Positions 15,842-25,349 of a stretch of DNA of 64,000 nt are shown here, one piece after another. Origin of the DNA: an uncultured Christensenellaceae bacterium (lineage in GTDB: Bacteria; Bacillota; Clostridia; Christensenellales; Borkfalkiaceae); contig CAJULO010000001.1 of the NCBI GenBank assembly GCA_910586945.1, positions 114,997 to 178,996 on the forward strand, in the 5' to 3' direction. The notes under the pieces were generated by a model that saw only the letters and a program-made list of their open reading frames with translations, was not told the DNA's origin and ran no database searches. Both the position numbers and the translations under genes were made by a program. The first letter of the stretch is position 1; every line of letters begins with the position of its first letter.

Positions 15842-17614
15842 ATGAATACAGAAGAACTCAATGAATATTTAACAAATTATTTAAAAAATGATAAAACAGG
15901 AAAAGCAGTTTTATTGACAGCTCCATGGGGAAGTGGTAAAAGTTATTATATAAAAAATAAACTATGTCCGTATTTGCAAAAATATAATTTAACTTATGCT
16001 ATAGTTTCACTATATGGCTTAACGAGAATTAAAGAACTAAATAAAAGTTTATATTTAGAATTAAGAACTCCGAAAGTTATCAAAAATATGCATAAAGAAA
16101 GTAAGAGTCATATTAAAATATGGATAAAGAAAATTTTTAAATGGATAGCAGATATGTTTAATATGAGTGTAAATATTTCTAAAAAAATCTGGGGAAAGAC
16201 AATTTTAAAAGGGATAGCTGGTATGTTTAATATGAGTGTAAATATTTCTGAAAAAGATTTAGAGAAATTATATAAATCAATAAATTTACAAGATAAACTT
16301 ATTATATTTGAAGATGTAGAAAGGTCAGGTATTGATTTAATAGATTTTTTAGGATATGTAAATAATCTTGTTGAAACAGATGGTATAAAAGTATTATTAG
16401 TTGCTAATGAAGATGAATTGAAAAGAAATCAAAAAAGTGAACAATATGATTGCGTAAAAGAAAAAACAATTGGAGATACAATTAAATTTATAGGCAATGC
16501 TGAAGAAATAATACAAACAATGTTACATAACTTTAATAAAAAGAATAAATATTTAAAAGATTTACTAAATGAAGACATGGTTTATGAAATTAAAAAAATA
16601 ATGTTAGAAAATAAATGTAACAATTATAGGTTATTGTTATTTGCACTACAAAAAATAGAAGATGTTTTTATAAAGTTTGAATCTAATAAAAGATACGATC
16701 AAAAGTTTTTAAAAACTATTATAACAGATACAATTGATTATATTACTAGTGATAGTGATAAAACAAATGAAAAAACTTTATATAATTTTATGCATCAATA
16801 TATACATCATCAAGAGTTGTCGCTAAAGGATATAGATAGCGAAGAGCAGATATTTTTAGAACAACAAAATTGTTTAAAAGTAAATGAATATTTAGAAGTC
16901 ATTTACCATTATTGTTGTGAGTCTGAAACGAATGTAAGAGATGCAATAGAAAAAATTCAAAAGGAATTGCAACAAGATAAGATTACATATACACAATATA
17001 TTCAATTAGCAAAGTATTTAATAGCAATTTCATCTATTTTAGAAAAAGATAGGATAGATGATTGTTTAAAAATAATGTTATACAATCTTAAAAATAGTAA
17101 ACACAAAATAAACATTTCAAGGCATATATCAGGGTTGGGGTTGGAAAACAAGGAAGAAAAAGAAAAATTTCAAGAATTTAAAGAAGAAGTAGAAAAAATA
17201 ATTGGTAGACAATTATTACTATTTGATTTTAACTATACACCTCAAGAAATACCAAAATTTAGTTCTAGTGTAAAAGAAATACGAAATAACTATGACTGGA
17301 AATATTGTTTAGCATCAAAATTAGATATAAATAAATTCTTGGAACTATTAAAGATTTGTAATGCAAAGGAGATAGACATGTTACGTGGAGCATTTATAGA
17401 TTTTTATGGAGGAATATCTGATGTTAGAAATGTCTATTTTTATGATAAAGAAAATCTTGAAAGACTTAAACAAGGTGTTGAAGAAATGTCAGAAAGTCAG
17501 GATAATGGGTTAGATAATATTCAAAGATTGCAATTAAAGTGGTATGCATCAAACTTGCAAGATATTTTACAAGATATTTTACAAGAATTAGAAGAAAATA
17601 AAAAGAGAGGGTAG
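15842..17614 (+). CDS. KAP-like P-loop NTPase
   Basis: 590 residues. Walker A is APWGSGKSYY at about 27-36 and Walker B is LIIFEDVER at about 157-165, the FEDVER form seen in KAP/YobI-type P-loop NTPases. Several KAP proteins exclude phage (PifA of plasmid F). No membrane segment is evident. A 23-residue unit containing MFNMSVNIS is duplicated in tandem between the two Walker motifs (matching points 16142 and 16211, 69 bases apart). The C-terminus ends in a short LQDI repeat and charged helix. The start at 15842 is set by AAGGAG; the frame is open 13 codons further upstream. Its AT content is higher and cysteine/lysine use differs from core neighbours, suggesting acquisition. Role in defence is inference. 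Confidence 0.75.
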   Translation: MNTEELNEYLTNYLKNDKTGKAVLLTAPWGSGKSYYIKNKLCPYLQKYNLTYAIVSLYGLTRIKELNKSLYLELRTPKVIKNMHKESKSHIKIWIKKIFKWIADMFNMSVNISKKIWGKTILKGIAGMFNMSVNISEKDLEKLYKSINLQDKLIIFEDVERSGIDLIDFLGYVNNLVETDGIKVLLVANEDELKRNQKSEQYDCVKEKTIGDTIKFIGNAEEIIQTMLHNFNKKNKYLKDLLNEDMVYEIKKIMLENKCNNYRLLLFALQKIEDVFIKFESNKRYDQKFLKTIITDTIDYITSDSDKTNEKTLYNFMHQYIHHQELSLKDIDSEEQIFLEQQNCLKVNEYLEVIYHYCCESETNVRDAIEKIQKELQQDKITYTQYIQLAKYLIAISSILEKDRIDDCLKIMLYNLKNSKHKINISRHISGLGLENKEEKEKFQEFKEEVEKIIGRQLLLFDFNYTPQEIPKFSSSVKEIRNNYDWKYCLASKLDINKFLELLKICNAKEIDMLRGAFIDFYGGISDVRNVYFYDKENLERLKQGVEEMSESQDNGLDNIQRLQLKWYASNLQDILQDILQELEENKKRG

Positions 17615-17636
17615 CTAAATGCTACCCTCTCTTTTT
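17601..17636 (+). terminator. terminator overlapping KAP gene stop
   Basis: Perfect 15-base stem AAAAGAGAGGGTAGC / GCTACCCTCTCTTTT (17601-17615 with 17621-17635), loop TAAAT, then T. The stop codon is in the left arm. Confidence 0.95.
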
Positions 17637-17696
17637 AAAAGCGAACAATTAAAATACCAAAATTTATGAGTAGAATTGGTTTGTTTTTTAAAGCTC

Positions 17697-17779
17697 TGGT
17701 GCGGATGACAGGAGTTGAACCTGCACGGTAAACCACTAGATCCTAAGTCTAGCGCGTATGCCAATTTCGCCACATCCGC
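17697..17779 (-). tRNA. tRNA-Leu (anticodon UAG)
   Basis: On the minus strand the 7-base acceptor stem is GCGGATG / CATCCGC with discriminator A and encoded CCA. The anticodon stem-loop CTAGA-CTTAGGA-TCTAG reads UAG in the loop, for CUN leucine codons. A long variable arm, as expected for leucine, and a GTTCAA-type T-loop are present. Confidence 0.95.
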
Positions 17780-17921
17780 ATAATATAATTTTATATAGAT
17801 AAATCTTTTTTAACTTGCATATTAGTATACATAAAAAAATAAAAAAAGCAACTATTTTTTCATATTTTTGTATAAAATTTTTCAATTGACACAAATTATT
17901 ATTACACAAGGGGGGAAAGTG

Positions 17922-18170
17922 ATGATTATTGCAAATTTAATTTCTTATATTCTAGTACTTTTTGGTGCTTTAAATTGGGGACTTTATGGTATGTTCAATA
18001 TAAATTTAATTGATTTATGTTTTGGTGTAAGAAGTGTATTTTCAATTATTTTATATGTAATAGTTTTACTTGCCGCTGTTTGGCTTGTTGTGTATACCAT
18101 TTTATTTAATGGTGTGTTACGCTTTACAACCAATCACCGTCCAAAATCACATATGGAACATAAAGTTTAA
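17922..18170 (+). CDS. DUF378 membrane protein
   Basis: 82-residue small membrane protein with two hydrophobic helices. The DUF378 signature LFGALNWGLYG is in the first helix at about 11-21. Family members such as Bacillus YuzA have no known function. The start at 17922 is set by AAGGGGGG; the longer open frame from 17868 lacks a ribosome binding site. It has its own terminator and is not in an operon. Confidence 0.88.
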   Translation: MIIANLISYILVLFGALNWGLYGMFNINLIDLCFGVRSVFSIILYVIVLLAAVWLVVYTILFNGVLRFTTNHRPKSHMEHKV

Positions 18171-18186
18171 TTTAAAAATAGTTTAT

Positions 18187-18225
18187 AAAAAAAGATGACT
18201 TCAAAAAAAATTGTCATCTTTTTTT
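18187..18225. terminator. terminator after DUF378 gene
   Basis: Perfect 13-base stem, A-run plus GATGAC / GTCATC plus T-run (18187-18199 with 18213-18225). Confidence 0.92.
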
Positions 18226-18300
18226 ATTTTTTGTGTTAGTACAAGCTTAGTTTTTCATACTATATACAATTGAAAAATTTTAAGTAGGAAGTACGCAATA

Positions 18301-19002
18301 ATGTTTATGCAATTTTTAACTATAGTTTTTAATAAACTTTTCTTCATGACAGGGGCAATTCGTGAAAAAAATTGTTTTCCTAAACCGCTCTCTCCAGAAG
18401 AAGAAAAACACTATTTAACACTTGTACGAGAGCAAGATGATAAACAGGCAAAAGATATTTTAATTCAACATAATATGCGTCTTGTAGCACATATAGTCAA
18501 AAAATACCATGGCTCGGCAGAGCTGGATGATTTGATTGCTGTCGGTAGTATTGGACTAATTAAAGCAATCAATACATATAAGGAAGGGCATGGTACACAG
18601 CTTGCAACATATACTGCAAGATGTATAGAAAATGAAATTTTAATGTTGCTAAGAAGTAGTAAAAAACATAAAAATACCGTTTATTTAACAGACCCTATCG
18701 GTGTCGATAAAGAGGGCAATGAGTTAACTTTAATGGACCTTTTATATGAAAAGGAAGAGTCTCTATTTAAAACGGTAGAAAATAATTTGATTCGAGAAAA
18801 ATTTGTTGCTATTTTAGAAAAACATCTCTCTAAAAGAGAGTTTTTAGTTGTTTCCATGCGTTACGGTCTACTAACGGGAGTTGCAATGCCACAGCGTGAA
18901 GTTGCAACAACATTAAAAATATCTCGTTCGTATATCTCTCGCATAGAAAAAAAGGCACTTGAAAAAGTGCGTGATTCACTCAGTAAAAATGATTACATAT
19001 AA
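18301..19002 (+). CDS. sigK: sporulation sigma factor SigK
   Basis: Late mother-cell sigma factor (233 residues). The first about 20 residues are hydrophobic, like the pro-sequence removed by SpoIVFB from pro-sigma-K. Region 2 is clear (DDLIAVGSIGLIKAI, then ATYTARCIENEILM), followed by DPIGVDKEGNEL and a region 4 helix-turn-helix (REVATTLKISRSYISRIEKKAL). The close match to Bacillus SigK in PLSPEEEKHYL and the DPIGxDKEGNE block separates it from SigE and SigH. The gene is intact, with no skin-type insertion. AGGAAG lies upstream. It implies a sporulating host. Confidence 0.95.
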   Translation: MFMQFLTIVFNKLFFMTGAIREKNCFPKPLSPEEEKHYLTLVREQDDKQAKDILIQHNMRLVAHIVKKYHGSAELDDLIAVGSIGLIKAINTYKEGHGTQLATYTARCIENEILMLLRSSKKHKNTVYLTDPIGVDKEGNELTLMDLLYEKEESLFKTVENNLIREKFVAILEKHLSKREFLVVSMRYGLLTGVAMPQREVATTLKISRSYISRIEKKALEKVRDSLSKNDYI

Positions 19003-19077
19003 GTTTATTTTACAAAGATAAAATAGTCTTTTTTCATGAAATAAAGGCATTTATAGACAAAAATTTTTTTAAAATAG

Positions 19078-19106
19078 TTTACAAAAAAGCTATAAAATGT
19101 TATAAT
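19078..19106 (+). promoter_or_regulatory. sigma-A promoter of mcsA-mcsB-clpC
   Basis: -35 TTTACA (19078-19083), 17-base spacer, perfect -10 TATAAT (19101-19106). No GGTCAAA direct repeats of a CtsR box are seen around it. Confidence 0.88.
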
Positions 19107-19160
19107 ATTTGCATACGGACAAGCTAATATATTACAGGCAATTTTAATAAGGAGAACGAT

Positions 19161-19655
19161 ATGCAAAATAGCTTATTTTGTACCCACTGCAAGACGACGC
19201 TTGAAGAATTTTTACAAACTGGGTTAATAGGCTGTGCTTTTTGCTATGTAACCTTTCGTAAAAACTTACTTTTAGCTATTGAAAAAACACAAGGAAAGAT
19301 TGAACATTGTGGGAAAAGACCGCCATGGTCACCGAAACAGATGCATATATTTAGCAAAAAATTTGGTCTTAGAAATGCATTGAATGAAGCTTTAAAACAA
19401 AAAAATCAAAGCTATGTAGATGGAATTTACAAGACATTAAAAGATATTGCTACGCTTGAGGAACTTTATGAAAAAGAGCAACAGTGTGAAAAAATGATAG
19501 AGGAACAAGAGGAGCTTGAACGCTTAGAGGAACAATTCAATAAAGATAGGGAACTCTCTCCCATATATCAACCAAAAGAGAGCGAAAAATGGAAGGCGGA
19601 GCTACATGCTTTAAAATATGAAATTCAAGAATTAGAGAAAGAGATATGTGGTTAG
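19161..19655 (+). CDS. mcsA: McsA, activator of the McsB arginine kinase
   Basis: 164-residue zinc protein that stimulates McsB and links it to ClpC quality control. Two Cys pairs are visible, Cys7-Cys10 and Cys25-Cys28, fewer and closer than in some relatives but arranged as a zinc finger. A charged helical UVR-like C-terminal half follows. AAGGAG precedes the ATG. It overlaps mcsB by 10 bases. In Bacillus ctsR comes first in this operon; here mcsA is first. Confidence 0.88.
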   Translation: MQNSLFCTHCKTTLEEFLQTGLIGCAFCYVTFRKNLLLAIEKTQGKIEHCGKRPPWSPKQMHIFSKKFGLRNALNEALKQKNQSYVDGIYKTLKDIATLEELYEKEQQCEKMIEEQEELERLEEQFNKDRELSPIYQPKESEKWKAELHALKYEIQELEKEICG

Positions 19656-20701
19656 ATACGATAGATTCACAACCAATGCAAAAGGATATTAAAAGTACAG
19701 TAATATCCACACGCATCCGTATTGCACGCAATATTGAAGGATATAATTTTCCTAGTAAACTCTCCAGAATGAAAGCAAAAGAAATCATCACAAAAGTGGA
19801 TAGAGCAGCAGCTGCTATGTCTTCTAAGCGATTTAAACTCTATCATATGGAAGAACTGAGCGAGGGCGTGATTCAATCATTATGTGACGAACATTTAATT
19901 AGTAAACATCTCTTACAAAATAGAGAATGTAGTGCTGCTTTAATTGATGAGAACACTCAACAAAATATATCCATTATGATAAATGAAGAAGACCATTTAC
20001 GACAACAATATATCAGTTCTGGGCTAGCACTGTTTAAAGGATATAAAGAACTCAATAAAATTGACAATGCTTTAGCAAAGACATTGTGTTTTGCATTTGA
20101 TGAGGCTTTAGGATATTTAACAGCATGTCCCACAAATATAGGGACTGGACTGCGTGCTTCTGTAATGTTATTTTTACCAGGACTTACAAAACAAAATCGA
20201 ATGGCGGAAATTATGCATACTGTACAAGTGAAGGGACATACAGTACGCGGTGTCTTTGGTGAGGGGAGTAGTTTTGAAGGCAATATGTATCAAGTGAGTA
20301 ATGAAGTTACGCTTGGAGAGAGTGAAGAAAGTATTTTAAACGAAGTACATAATACAATTTTGACAATTGTAAATGCCGAAACTGAGGCGAGAAAGATATT
20401 ACTTGCCAGAGAACAATTAGAGCTAAAAGATGCATGTCGTCGAGCATATGGAATATTATTATATTCTGTAAAAATTGGATATGAAGAATTTTTACAATTA
20501 ATTTCTTTAATCAAGCTAGGTATTGCCTTTTCATTTTTTAGCGAATTTGATTTTGAAAGCTTTACAACACTGAATAGACTTATTGCACAGGTGCGTCCTG
20601 CGAGTATCAATCTTGCTTTTGATAGAGAAATGAGCGAAGAAGAGCAAGATATTTATAGAGCAGAAAGATGTAAACAGGAATTATTAGAAAAAAAAGGATG
20701 A
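19646..20701 (+). CDS. mcsB: protein-arginine kinase McsB
   Basis: Phosphorylates arginine residues on proteins, marking them for ClpCP degradation. 351 residues with the phosphagen-kinase fold. STRIRIARNI near residue 21 binds nucleotide phosphates, NEEDHLR near 113 contributes the catalytic acidic pair, and CPTNIGTGLRASVM (Cys161) is the guanidino-kinase signature. All key positions are present, so it should be active. Coupled to mcsA by overlap and to clpC by a 4-base gap. Confidence 0.95.
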   Translation: MWLDTIDSQPMQKDIKSTVISTRIRIARNIEGYNFPSKLSRMKAKEIITKVDRAAAAMSSKRFKLYHMEELSEGVIQSLCDEHLISKHLLQNRECSAALIDENTQQNISIMINEEDHLRQQYISSGLALFKGYKELNKIDNALAKTLCFAFDEALGYLTACPTNIGTGLRASVMLFLPGLTKQNRMAEIMHTVQVKGHTVRGVFGEGSSFEGNMYQVSNEVTLGESEESILNEVHNTILTIVNAETEARKILLAREQLELKDACRRAYGILLYSVKIGYEEFLQLISLIKLGIAFSFFSEFDFESFTTLNRLIAQVRPASINLAFDREMSEEEQDIYRAERCKQELLEKKG

Positions 20702-20705
20702 TGTA

Positions 20706-23135
20706 ATGCAACAAGAAAAATTATCAGAAAACTTAAAAAAAGCACTACGTTTTGCTGAAAATTTAAGCAAACAACATGGCTGCAGTTATATAGGCAGTGA
20801 GCATCTTTTATATGGTATTTTACAAGTAGAGAGTAGAACAAGTAAACTTTTACTTGAGGAAAAGGTAGATATCAATCGTTATGGACAGGAGCTTCTGCGT
20901 TGGATGGATAAAAATTCACCGATACAGGGGCTGACTGCTAGAACAAAAGCAATGCTAACAAAAGCAAATGATTGGGCATATTCCTTCGATGGGAAAACGG
21001 CAATCATCAGCACAGAAATTTTAACTTATGTCATTTTAGAAGATAAGGAATCTTATGCCTATAAATTTTTGAGAGCACAAGGCATTGATATTGATAGGTT
21101 GCTTTCTAGACTTGAAAAACTCATCCACAATCATAATCTCTTAGTCAATTTTAATGCTGAAGAAAATGAAATACCTAAAGAGAGAAAGGAAAATAAACTT
21201 TCTTTCGTAACAGATTTTACAGAGCAAGCGCGTGCAGGTAAATTTGACCCCGTCATTGGCAGGGAGAAAGAAATAGAAAAAATTATACAAATTTTGTGCC
21301 GTAGAACAAAAAATAATCCGGTATTGATTGGCGAACCGGGGGTTGGAAAGAGTGCTGTTATTGAAGGATTGGCACAGGCAATTGTCAGTGGCAATGTGCC
21401 GGAATTATTGTTGGATAAGGCAATTTATTCTATAGATATTGCAAGTATGCTCGCTGGTGCAAAATATCGTGGCGAGTTTGAGGAACGATTGAAATCTTTA
21501 TTGACAATGGTAAAGCAATCAGGGAACATCATCTTGTTTATTGATGAATTGCATACTATAGTTGGCATTGGAGCAGGACAAGATAGCAATATGGATATGG
21601 CAAATCTGTTAAAACCTCTACTTTCGCGAGGAGAGTTACAGACAATAGGTGCAACAACCATTGAAGAATATCGTAAATATATTGAAAAGGATGCCGCTCT
21701 AGATAGGCGTTTTAATCCAGTTTTAATTAAAGAACCCACAATTGAAGAGACAAAATTGATTTTGCGTGGTCTTCGAGATAGGTATGAAGCACATCATAAA
21801 GTGAGTATCAGTGACGATGCTATAGATAGTGCAGTAGAACTTACAAGTCGCTATCTTCCAGATCGCTTTTTACCGGATAAGGCAATAGATATTATTGATG
21901 AAACAGCAAGCAAAGCAAGACTTGCAAGTTATATTTTACCACAGGAGTTAAAGGACCTAGAAAAGCAATGGCAGTCTTTGCAGGCACAAAAATCGCAGGC
22001 AGTACGACAGGAACAATATGCTCTTGCACAGCAATTGCAAGATAGAACGACAAAATTAGAAAATTCTATAGCAAATATTCGACAAGACTGGGAAGATAAA
22101 AAGACAGAGCATACTACTATTATTCGTAGCGAAGATGTGGCAAGTGTCTTATCTAGTTGGACAGGAATCCCACTTGCGAAATTGACTGAAGAAGATAAAG
22201 TACGCCTATTAAAACTGGAAGAATATTTACAGCAAAAAGTAATTGGTCAATATAAAGCCATCTCGGCACTCTCTAGAGCAATTCGGCGTGCAAGAGTAGG
22301 CTTAAAGGAAGTCAATAAACCTATAGGTTCCTTTATCTTTGTAGGACCTACTGGAGTGGGAAAAACACAACTCTGTAAAGCACTTGCTGAACAGATGTTT
22401 GGCGATGAAAAGTTGATGATTCGTCTAGATATGAGCGAGTTTATGGAAAAGCATTCTGTAAGTAAAATTATAGGAGCACCACCGGGATATGTTGGTTTTG
22501 ATGAAACAAGAGGGCAACTCACTGAACAAGTTAGAAAGATGCCATATGCCGTTATTTTATTTGATGAAATTGAAAAGGCACACGCTGATGTTTTTAATCT
22601 GCTTTTACAAATTTTAGATGATGGTAGACTCAAGGATAGTCGTGGTCGACTCATTGATTTTAAACATACAATTATTATTTTAACATCAAACATAGGTGCT
22701 GGCATGGTGGATAGAGTGGGACAGCTTGGTTTTACAAATGGCGGAGAAGAAGGGGAGTTTACACAACTGAAAGAGCAAATTTACACAGAGTTAAAAAAAC
22801 AATTTAAACCAGAATTTTTAAATAGATTGGATGAAATTATTGTATTTCACCACTTAAGTACAGAAGATTCTATGCGTATATGTGAATTGTTTTTGCGTAA
22901 TTTATATGAAAAATTACAAGCAAAGAATATAATTTTACATATTACATCTGCGGCAAAAGAGGAACTCGTCAAACAAGGGTATGATAGACAGTATGGAGCA
23001 AGACCTCTTAAGCGCATCATTCAACAAAAAATTGAAGATAGGTTAAGCGAGACAATTTTAACTGGCAAATTACAAGAGGGAGAGCATCTCACTATAGATT
23101 ATAACGGAGCAGAGTTTACCTTTAAAAAGATGTAG
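20706..23135 (+). CDS. clpC: ATP-dependent Clp protease ATPase subunit ClpC
   Basis: Hexameric AAA+ unfoldase (809 residues) that delivers proteins to ClpP. Order: Clp N domain (1-150), AAA-1 with GEPGVGKS and LFIDELHT, a UVR-type coiled middle domain (about 405-455), AAA-2 with GPTGVGKTQL and ILFDEIEKAH, and the C-terminal D2 domain. The LGF tripeptide after the second AAA module is the ClpP-docking loop. McsB-marked substrates are the expected cargo. No clpP in the window. Confidence 0.96.
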   Translation: MQQEKLSENLKKALRFAENLSKQHGCSYIGSEHLLYGILQVESRTSKLLLEEKVDINRYGQELLRWMDKNSPIQGLTARTKAMLTKANDWAYSFDGKTAIISTEILTYVILEDKESYAYKFLRAQGIDIDRLLSRLEKLIHNHNLLVNFNAEENEIPKERKENKLSFVTDFTEQARAGKFDPVIGREKEIEKIIQILCRRTKNNPVLIGEPGVGKSAVIEGLAQAIVSGNVPELLLDKAIYSIDIASMLAGAKYRGEFEERLKSLLTMVKQSGNIILFIDELHTIVGIGAGQDSNMDMANLLKPLLSRGELQTIGATTIEEYRKYIEKDAALDRRFNPVLIKEPTIEETKLILRGLRDRYEAHHKVSISDDAIDSAVELTSRYLPDRFLPDKAIDIIDETASKARLASYILPQELKDLEKQWQSLQAQKSQAVRQEQYALAQQLQDRTTKLENSIANIRQDWEDKKTEHTTIIRSEDVASVLSSWTGIPLAKLTEEDKVRLLKLEEYLQQKVIGQYKAISALSRAIRRARVGLKEVNKPIGSFIFVGPTGVGKTQLCKALAEQMFGDEKLMIRLDMSEFMEKHSVSKIIGAPPGYVGFDETRGQLTEQVRKMPYAVILFDEIEKAHADVFNLLLQILDDGRLKDSRGRLIDFKHTIIILTSNIGAGMVDRVGQLGFTNGGEEGEFTQLKEQIYTELKKQFKPEFLNRLDEIIVFHHLSTEDSMRICELFLRNLYEKLQAKNIILHITSAAKEELVKQGYDRQYGARPLKRIIQQKIEDRLSETILTGKLQEGEHLTIDYNGAEFTFKKM

Positions 23136-23177
23136 CTTTAAGATATAAACTTTATTTTTTGGTACATACTGAAAGGT

Positions 23178-24029
23178 ATGAGCAGAATAAAAAAAGTTGA
23201 TAAAAAATCAAAATTTATTACTCTCTGTAAAGAGCTTGTAAATAGTATTCATACAGTTTTTAGCTATTTAAATTTTAAAAGATATACAACTTTAGCAGGA
23301 GCGAGTGCATATTTTTTCTTTATTTCGCTGGTACCATTTTTATTTTGGCTTACGATTTTATTTGGCAAGTGGAATATTGATTTTGAGCGGATATTAAATT
23401 TTGAAATTTTTTTACAGATAAAAGATTTTATTATATATTTGCAACGTTCTGCACAGAGTGCAACAAATGGAGCTTCAATTTTTCTCATGCTAACAACTAT
23501 GTATACTTCAACAAACTTTTTTTATCATATGCGTAGAACTGGTGAAATTATCTATGGGTGGGAAAAGGAAAAAAAGAGTCTTATCCTACGCATCTCAGCA
23601 GTGGTTCTTATATTTATCACAATGTTTTTTTTAATATTGAGTACTGTTACTTTTTTGTTTGTTAGTTCTATATTAGAGCGCATTTTACCTTCATTTACAG
23701 CAAGAGTTTCGCTTTATATGATATTTGCCATATTTATTTTTATGCTAGTATTGCTATTGAATTTGTATATTTGTCCGTACCGCGTGAAGATAGGAGATAT
23801 GTTTTGGGGTACGGCAGTGACTGTTTTTTTGGGAAGTATGCTCTCATTTGGATTTAGTATTTATACTAGCTTTAGTAATTTACAAAAACTATATGGAACA
23901 GCGGTATTATTCGTTTTATTTTTATTATATATTTATTTAATTTTTTTATGTTTTATTATTGGAGTTAGTTTAAATTGTTATCTGCTAGAGAGAAAAAATA
24001 AACAACTTTTAGAAGATAAAAAGTTTTAA
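23178..24029 (+). CDS. YihY/BrkB-family inner-membrane protein
   Basis: 283-residue integral membrane protein with about six hydrophobic helices. Features of the YihY family (once misnamed ribonuclease BN) are LAGASAYFFFISLVPF near residue 38, which fits the family's conserved A.AYY...S..P pattern, and the basic cytoplasmic ends. Function unknown. AAAGG precedes the ATG. It follows clpC by 42 bases without a clear terminator and precedes apbE by 20 bases, so readthrough is likely. Confidence 0.85.
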   Translation: MSRIKKVDKKSKFITLCKELVNSIHTVFSYLNFKRYTTLAGASAYFFFISLVPFLFWLTILFGKWNIDFERILNFEIFLQIKDFIIYLQRSAQSATNGASIFLMLTTMYTSTNFFYHMRRTGEIIYGWEKEKKSLILRISAVVLIFITMFFLILSTVTFLFVSSILERILPSFTARVSLYMIFAIFIFMLVLLLNLYICPYRVKIGDMFWGTAVTVFLGSMLSFGFSIYTSFSNLQKLYGTAVLFVLFLLYIYLIFLCFIIGVSLNCYLLERKNKQLLEDKKF

Positions 24030-24049
24030 AGAATTTTGGAAACACAATT

Positions 24050-25342
24050 ATGGCAAATAGAATACAAAAGTTTTTTACAATTATCATAGGAATTATTCTA
24101 CTTTTTTTCTTTTCCATTTTGTTGATAGGTTGTGGCAATAAAAAGGAGAAGAAAAAGTATGTTGATATACCACAGGAATATTTTGTAGAATTTAATATGT
24201 TGGATAATGCTATTTATAGTAATGGTAAAGAGATTGCTGTTAGCAAATATAATTCAATTATGCAACAAATTGAAAATACTTTAATTGCTATTTCTAAAGC
24301 TGTAAATACCACTATAGAAGATTCAACAGTATCTAAAATAAATCGTGCAAGCGTAGGGGAAAGAATAAAAATTGACCCATATACAAAAGAACTTTTACAA
24401 ATTAGTACTGAAGCCTTTCAAAAGAGTAAGGGTAAGTTTTCACCAGCTTTATATAATTTATCACAAATATGGGGCTTTACACCAGAGTTTGAAGGGCAAT
24501 ATAATAAACCAAGACCGGAACCAAGTCCAGACGAGATAACAAATGCCAAGCAAAATAGTAATTTTGAAGATATTGTAGTAGATTTTAAGGCGGATACAGT
24601 AACAAAGAGAAATGCAAATGTCAAGCTTGATTTTGGTGGTATTGCAAAAGGATATATGGCAGATAAGGTAAAACAAATTATTGAAGATGCTCTTTCAAAT
24701 ACACAAATTGATTGTGGATTTGCTGTAATGTCAAATACTGTTTTACTTGGACAAAAAAGACAGGGGAATGTACTTAGAGGCTTTAATATTGCAGTAGAAA
24801 ATCCTAGAACGAGCGTAACAGGGAATGGATATGCACTTGTATTACAAGACATGCAAAATGTAGCAGTAAGTACAAGTGCAGATACATATCGTTTTTATAG
24901 TGATGGAAAAAAAATTTATTCGCATATTTTGGATGTAAATAGTGGAAAGCCATCAGAAAATGGGGTAATGAGTGCAACGGTCATTGTGCCTACAAATAGA
25001 GCTTTTTCATCCACATGGACAGATATTTATTCTACACTAGGATTTTGTATGCCATTGACAGAAGTGCTGAATTTTTACGAACAGGAAAAAATAGGAGCGA
25101 CTGTGATTACAAATGACTACAACTATTATACAGTGGGTACATACAATATTTTAAATAGAAATGAATTTGACAATAAACAGCAGAACTATTATACAAATAA
25201 TACTGGAAAGGCAGTCAATACTTTTGCAAAATCAGAAAAGGAAAAAGAATATATTATCAATATGCAGAAAGGCAAAAAAGTATATGTAATATATGGTTGT
25301 CAATTAGAATGTGCACAAGATAGAAAATTAAAAAGATATTGA
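24050..25342 (+). CDS. apbE: FAD:protein FMN transferase (ApbE), lipoprotein
   Basis: Attaches FMN covalently to Thr/Ser of exported flavoproteins. 430 residues. Lipobox LLIGC at about residue 27 shows surface anchoring. ApbE motifs are clear: LDFGGIAKGYMADK (about 193-206), the HILDVNSGKP block, and TDIYSTLGF near residue 325, the counterpart of the D..ST magnesium-binding loop. No FMN-binding-domain partner is encoded nearby. The next two genes (NusG domain II and Gx transporter) fit known electron-transfer loci. The C-terminal about 60 residues are an extra polar extension. Confidence 0.93.
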   Translation: MANRIQKFFTIIIGIILLFFFSILLIGCGNKKEKKKYVDIPQEYFVEFNMLDNAIYSNGKEIAVSKYNSIMQQIENTLIAISKAVNTTIEDSTVSKINRASVGERIKIDPYTKELLQISTEAFQKSKGKFSPALYNLSQIWGFTPEFEGQYNKPRPEPSPDEITNAKQNSNFEDIVVDFKADTVTKRNANVKLDFGGIAKGYMADKVKQIIEDALSNTQIDCGFAVMSNTVLLGQKRQGNVLRGFNIAVENPRTSVTGNGYALVLQDMQNVAVSTSADTYRFYSDGKKIYSHILDVNSGKPSENGVMSATVIVPTNRAFSSTWTDIYSTLGFCMPLTEVLNFYEQEKIGATVITNDYNYYTVGTYNILNRNEFDNKQQNYYTNNTGKAVNTFAKSEKEKEYIINMQKGKKVYVIYGCQLECAQDRKLKRY

Positions 25343-25349
25343 TATTTAT

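Noticed and set aside
15316..17780. Integrated element with attachment sites at tRNA-Leu
   Set aside because: No integrase and no second copy of the tRNA 3' end is visible on the far side of the NTPase gene.
18301..19002. skin-type interruption of sigK
   Set aside because: The frame is continuous through regions 2 and 4; no recombinase is near.
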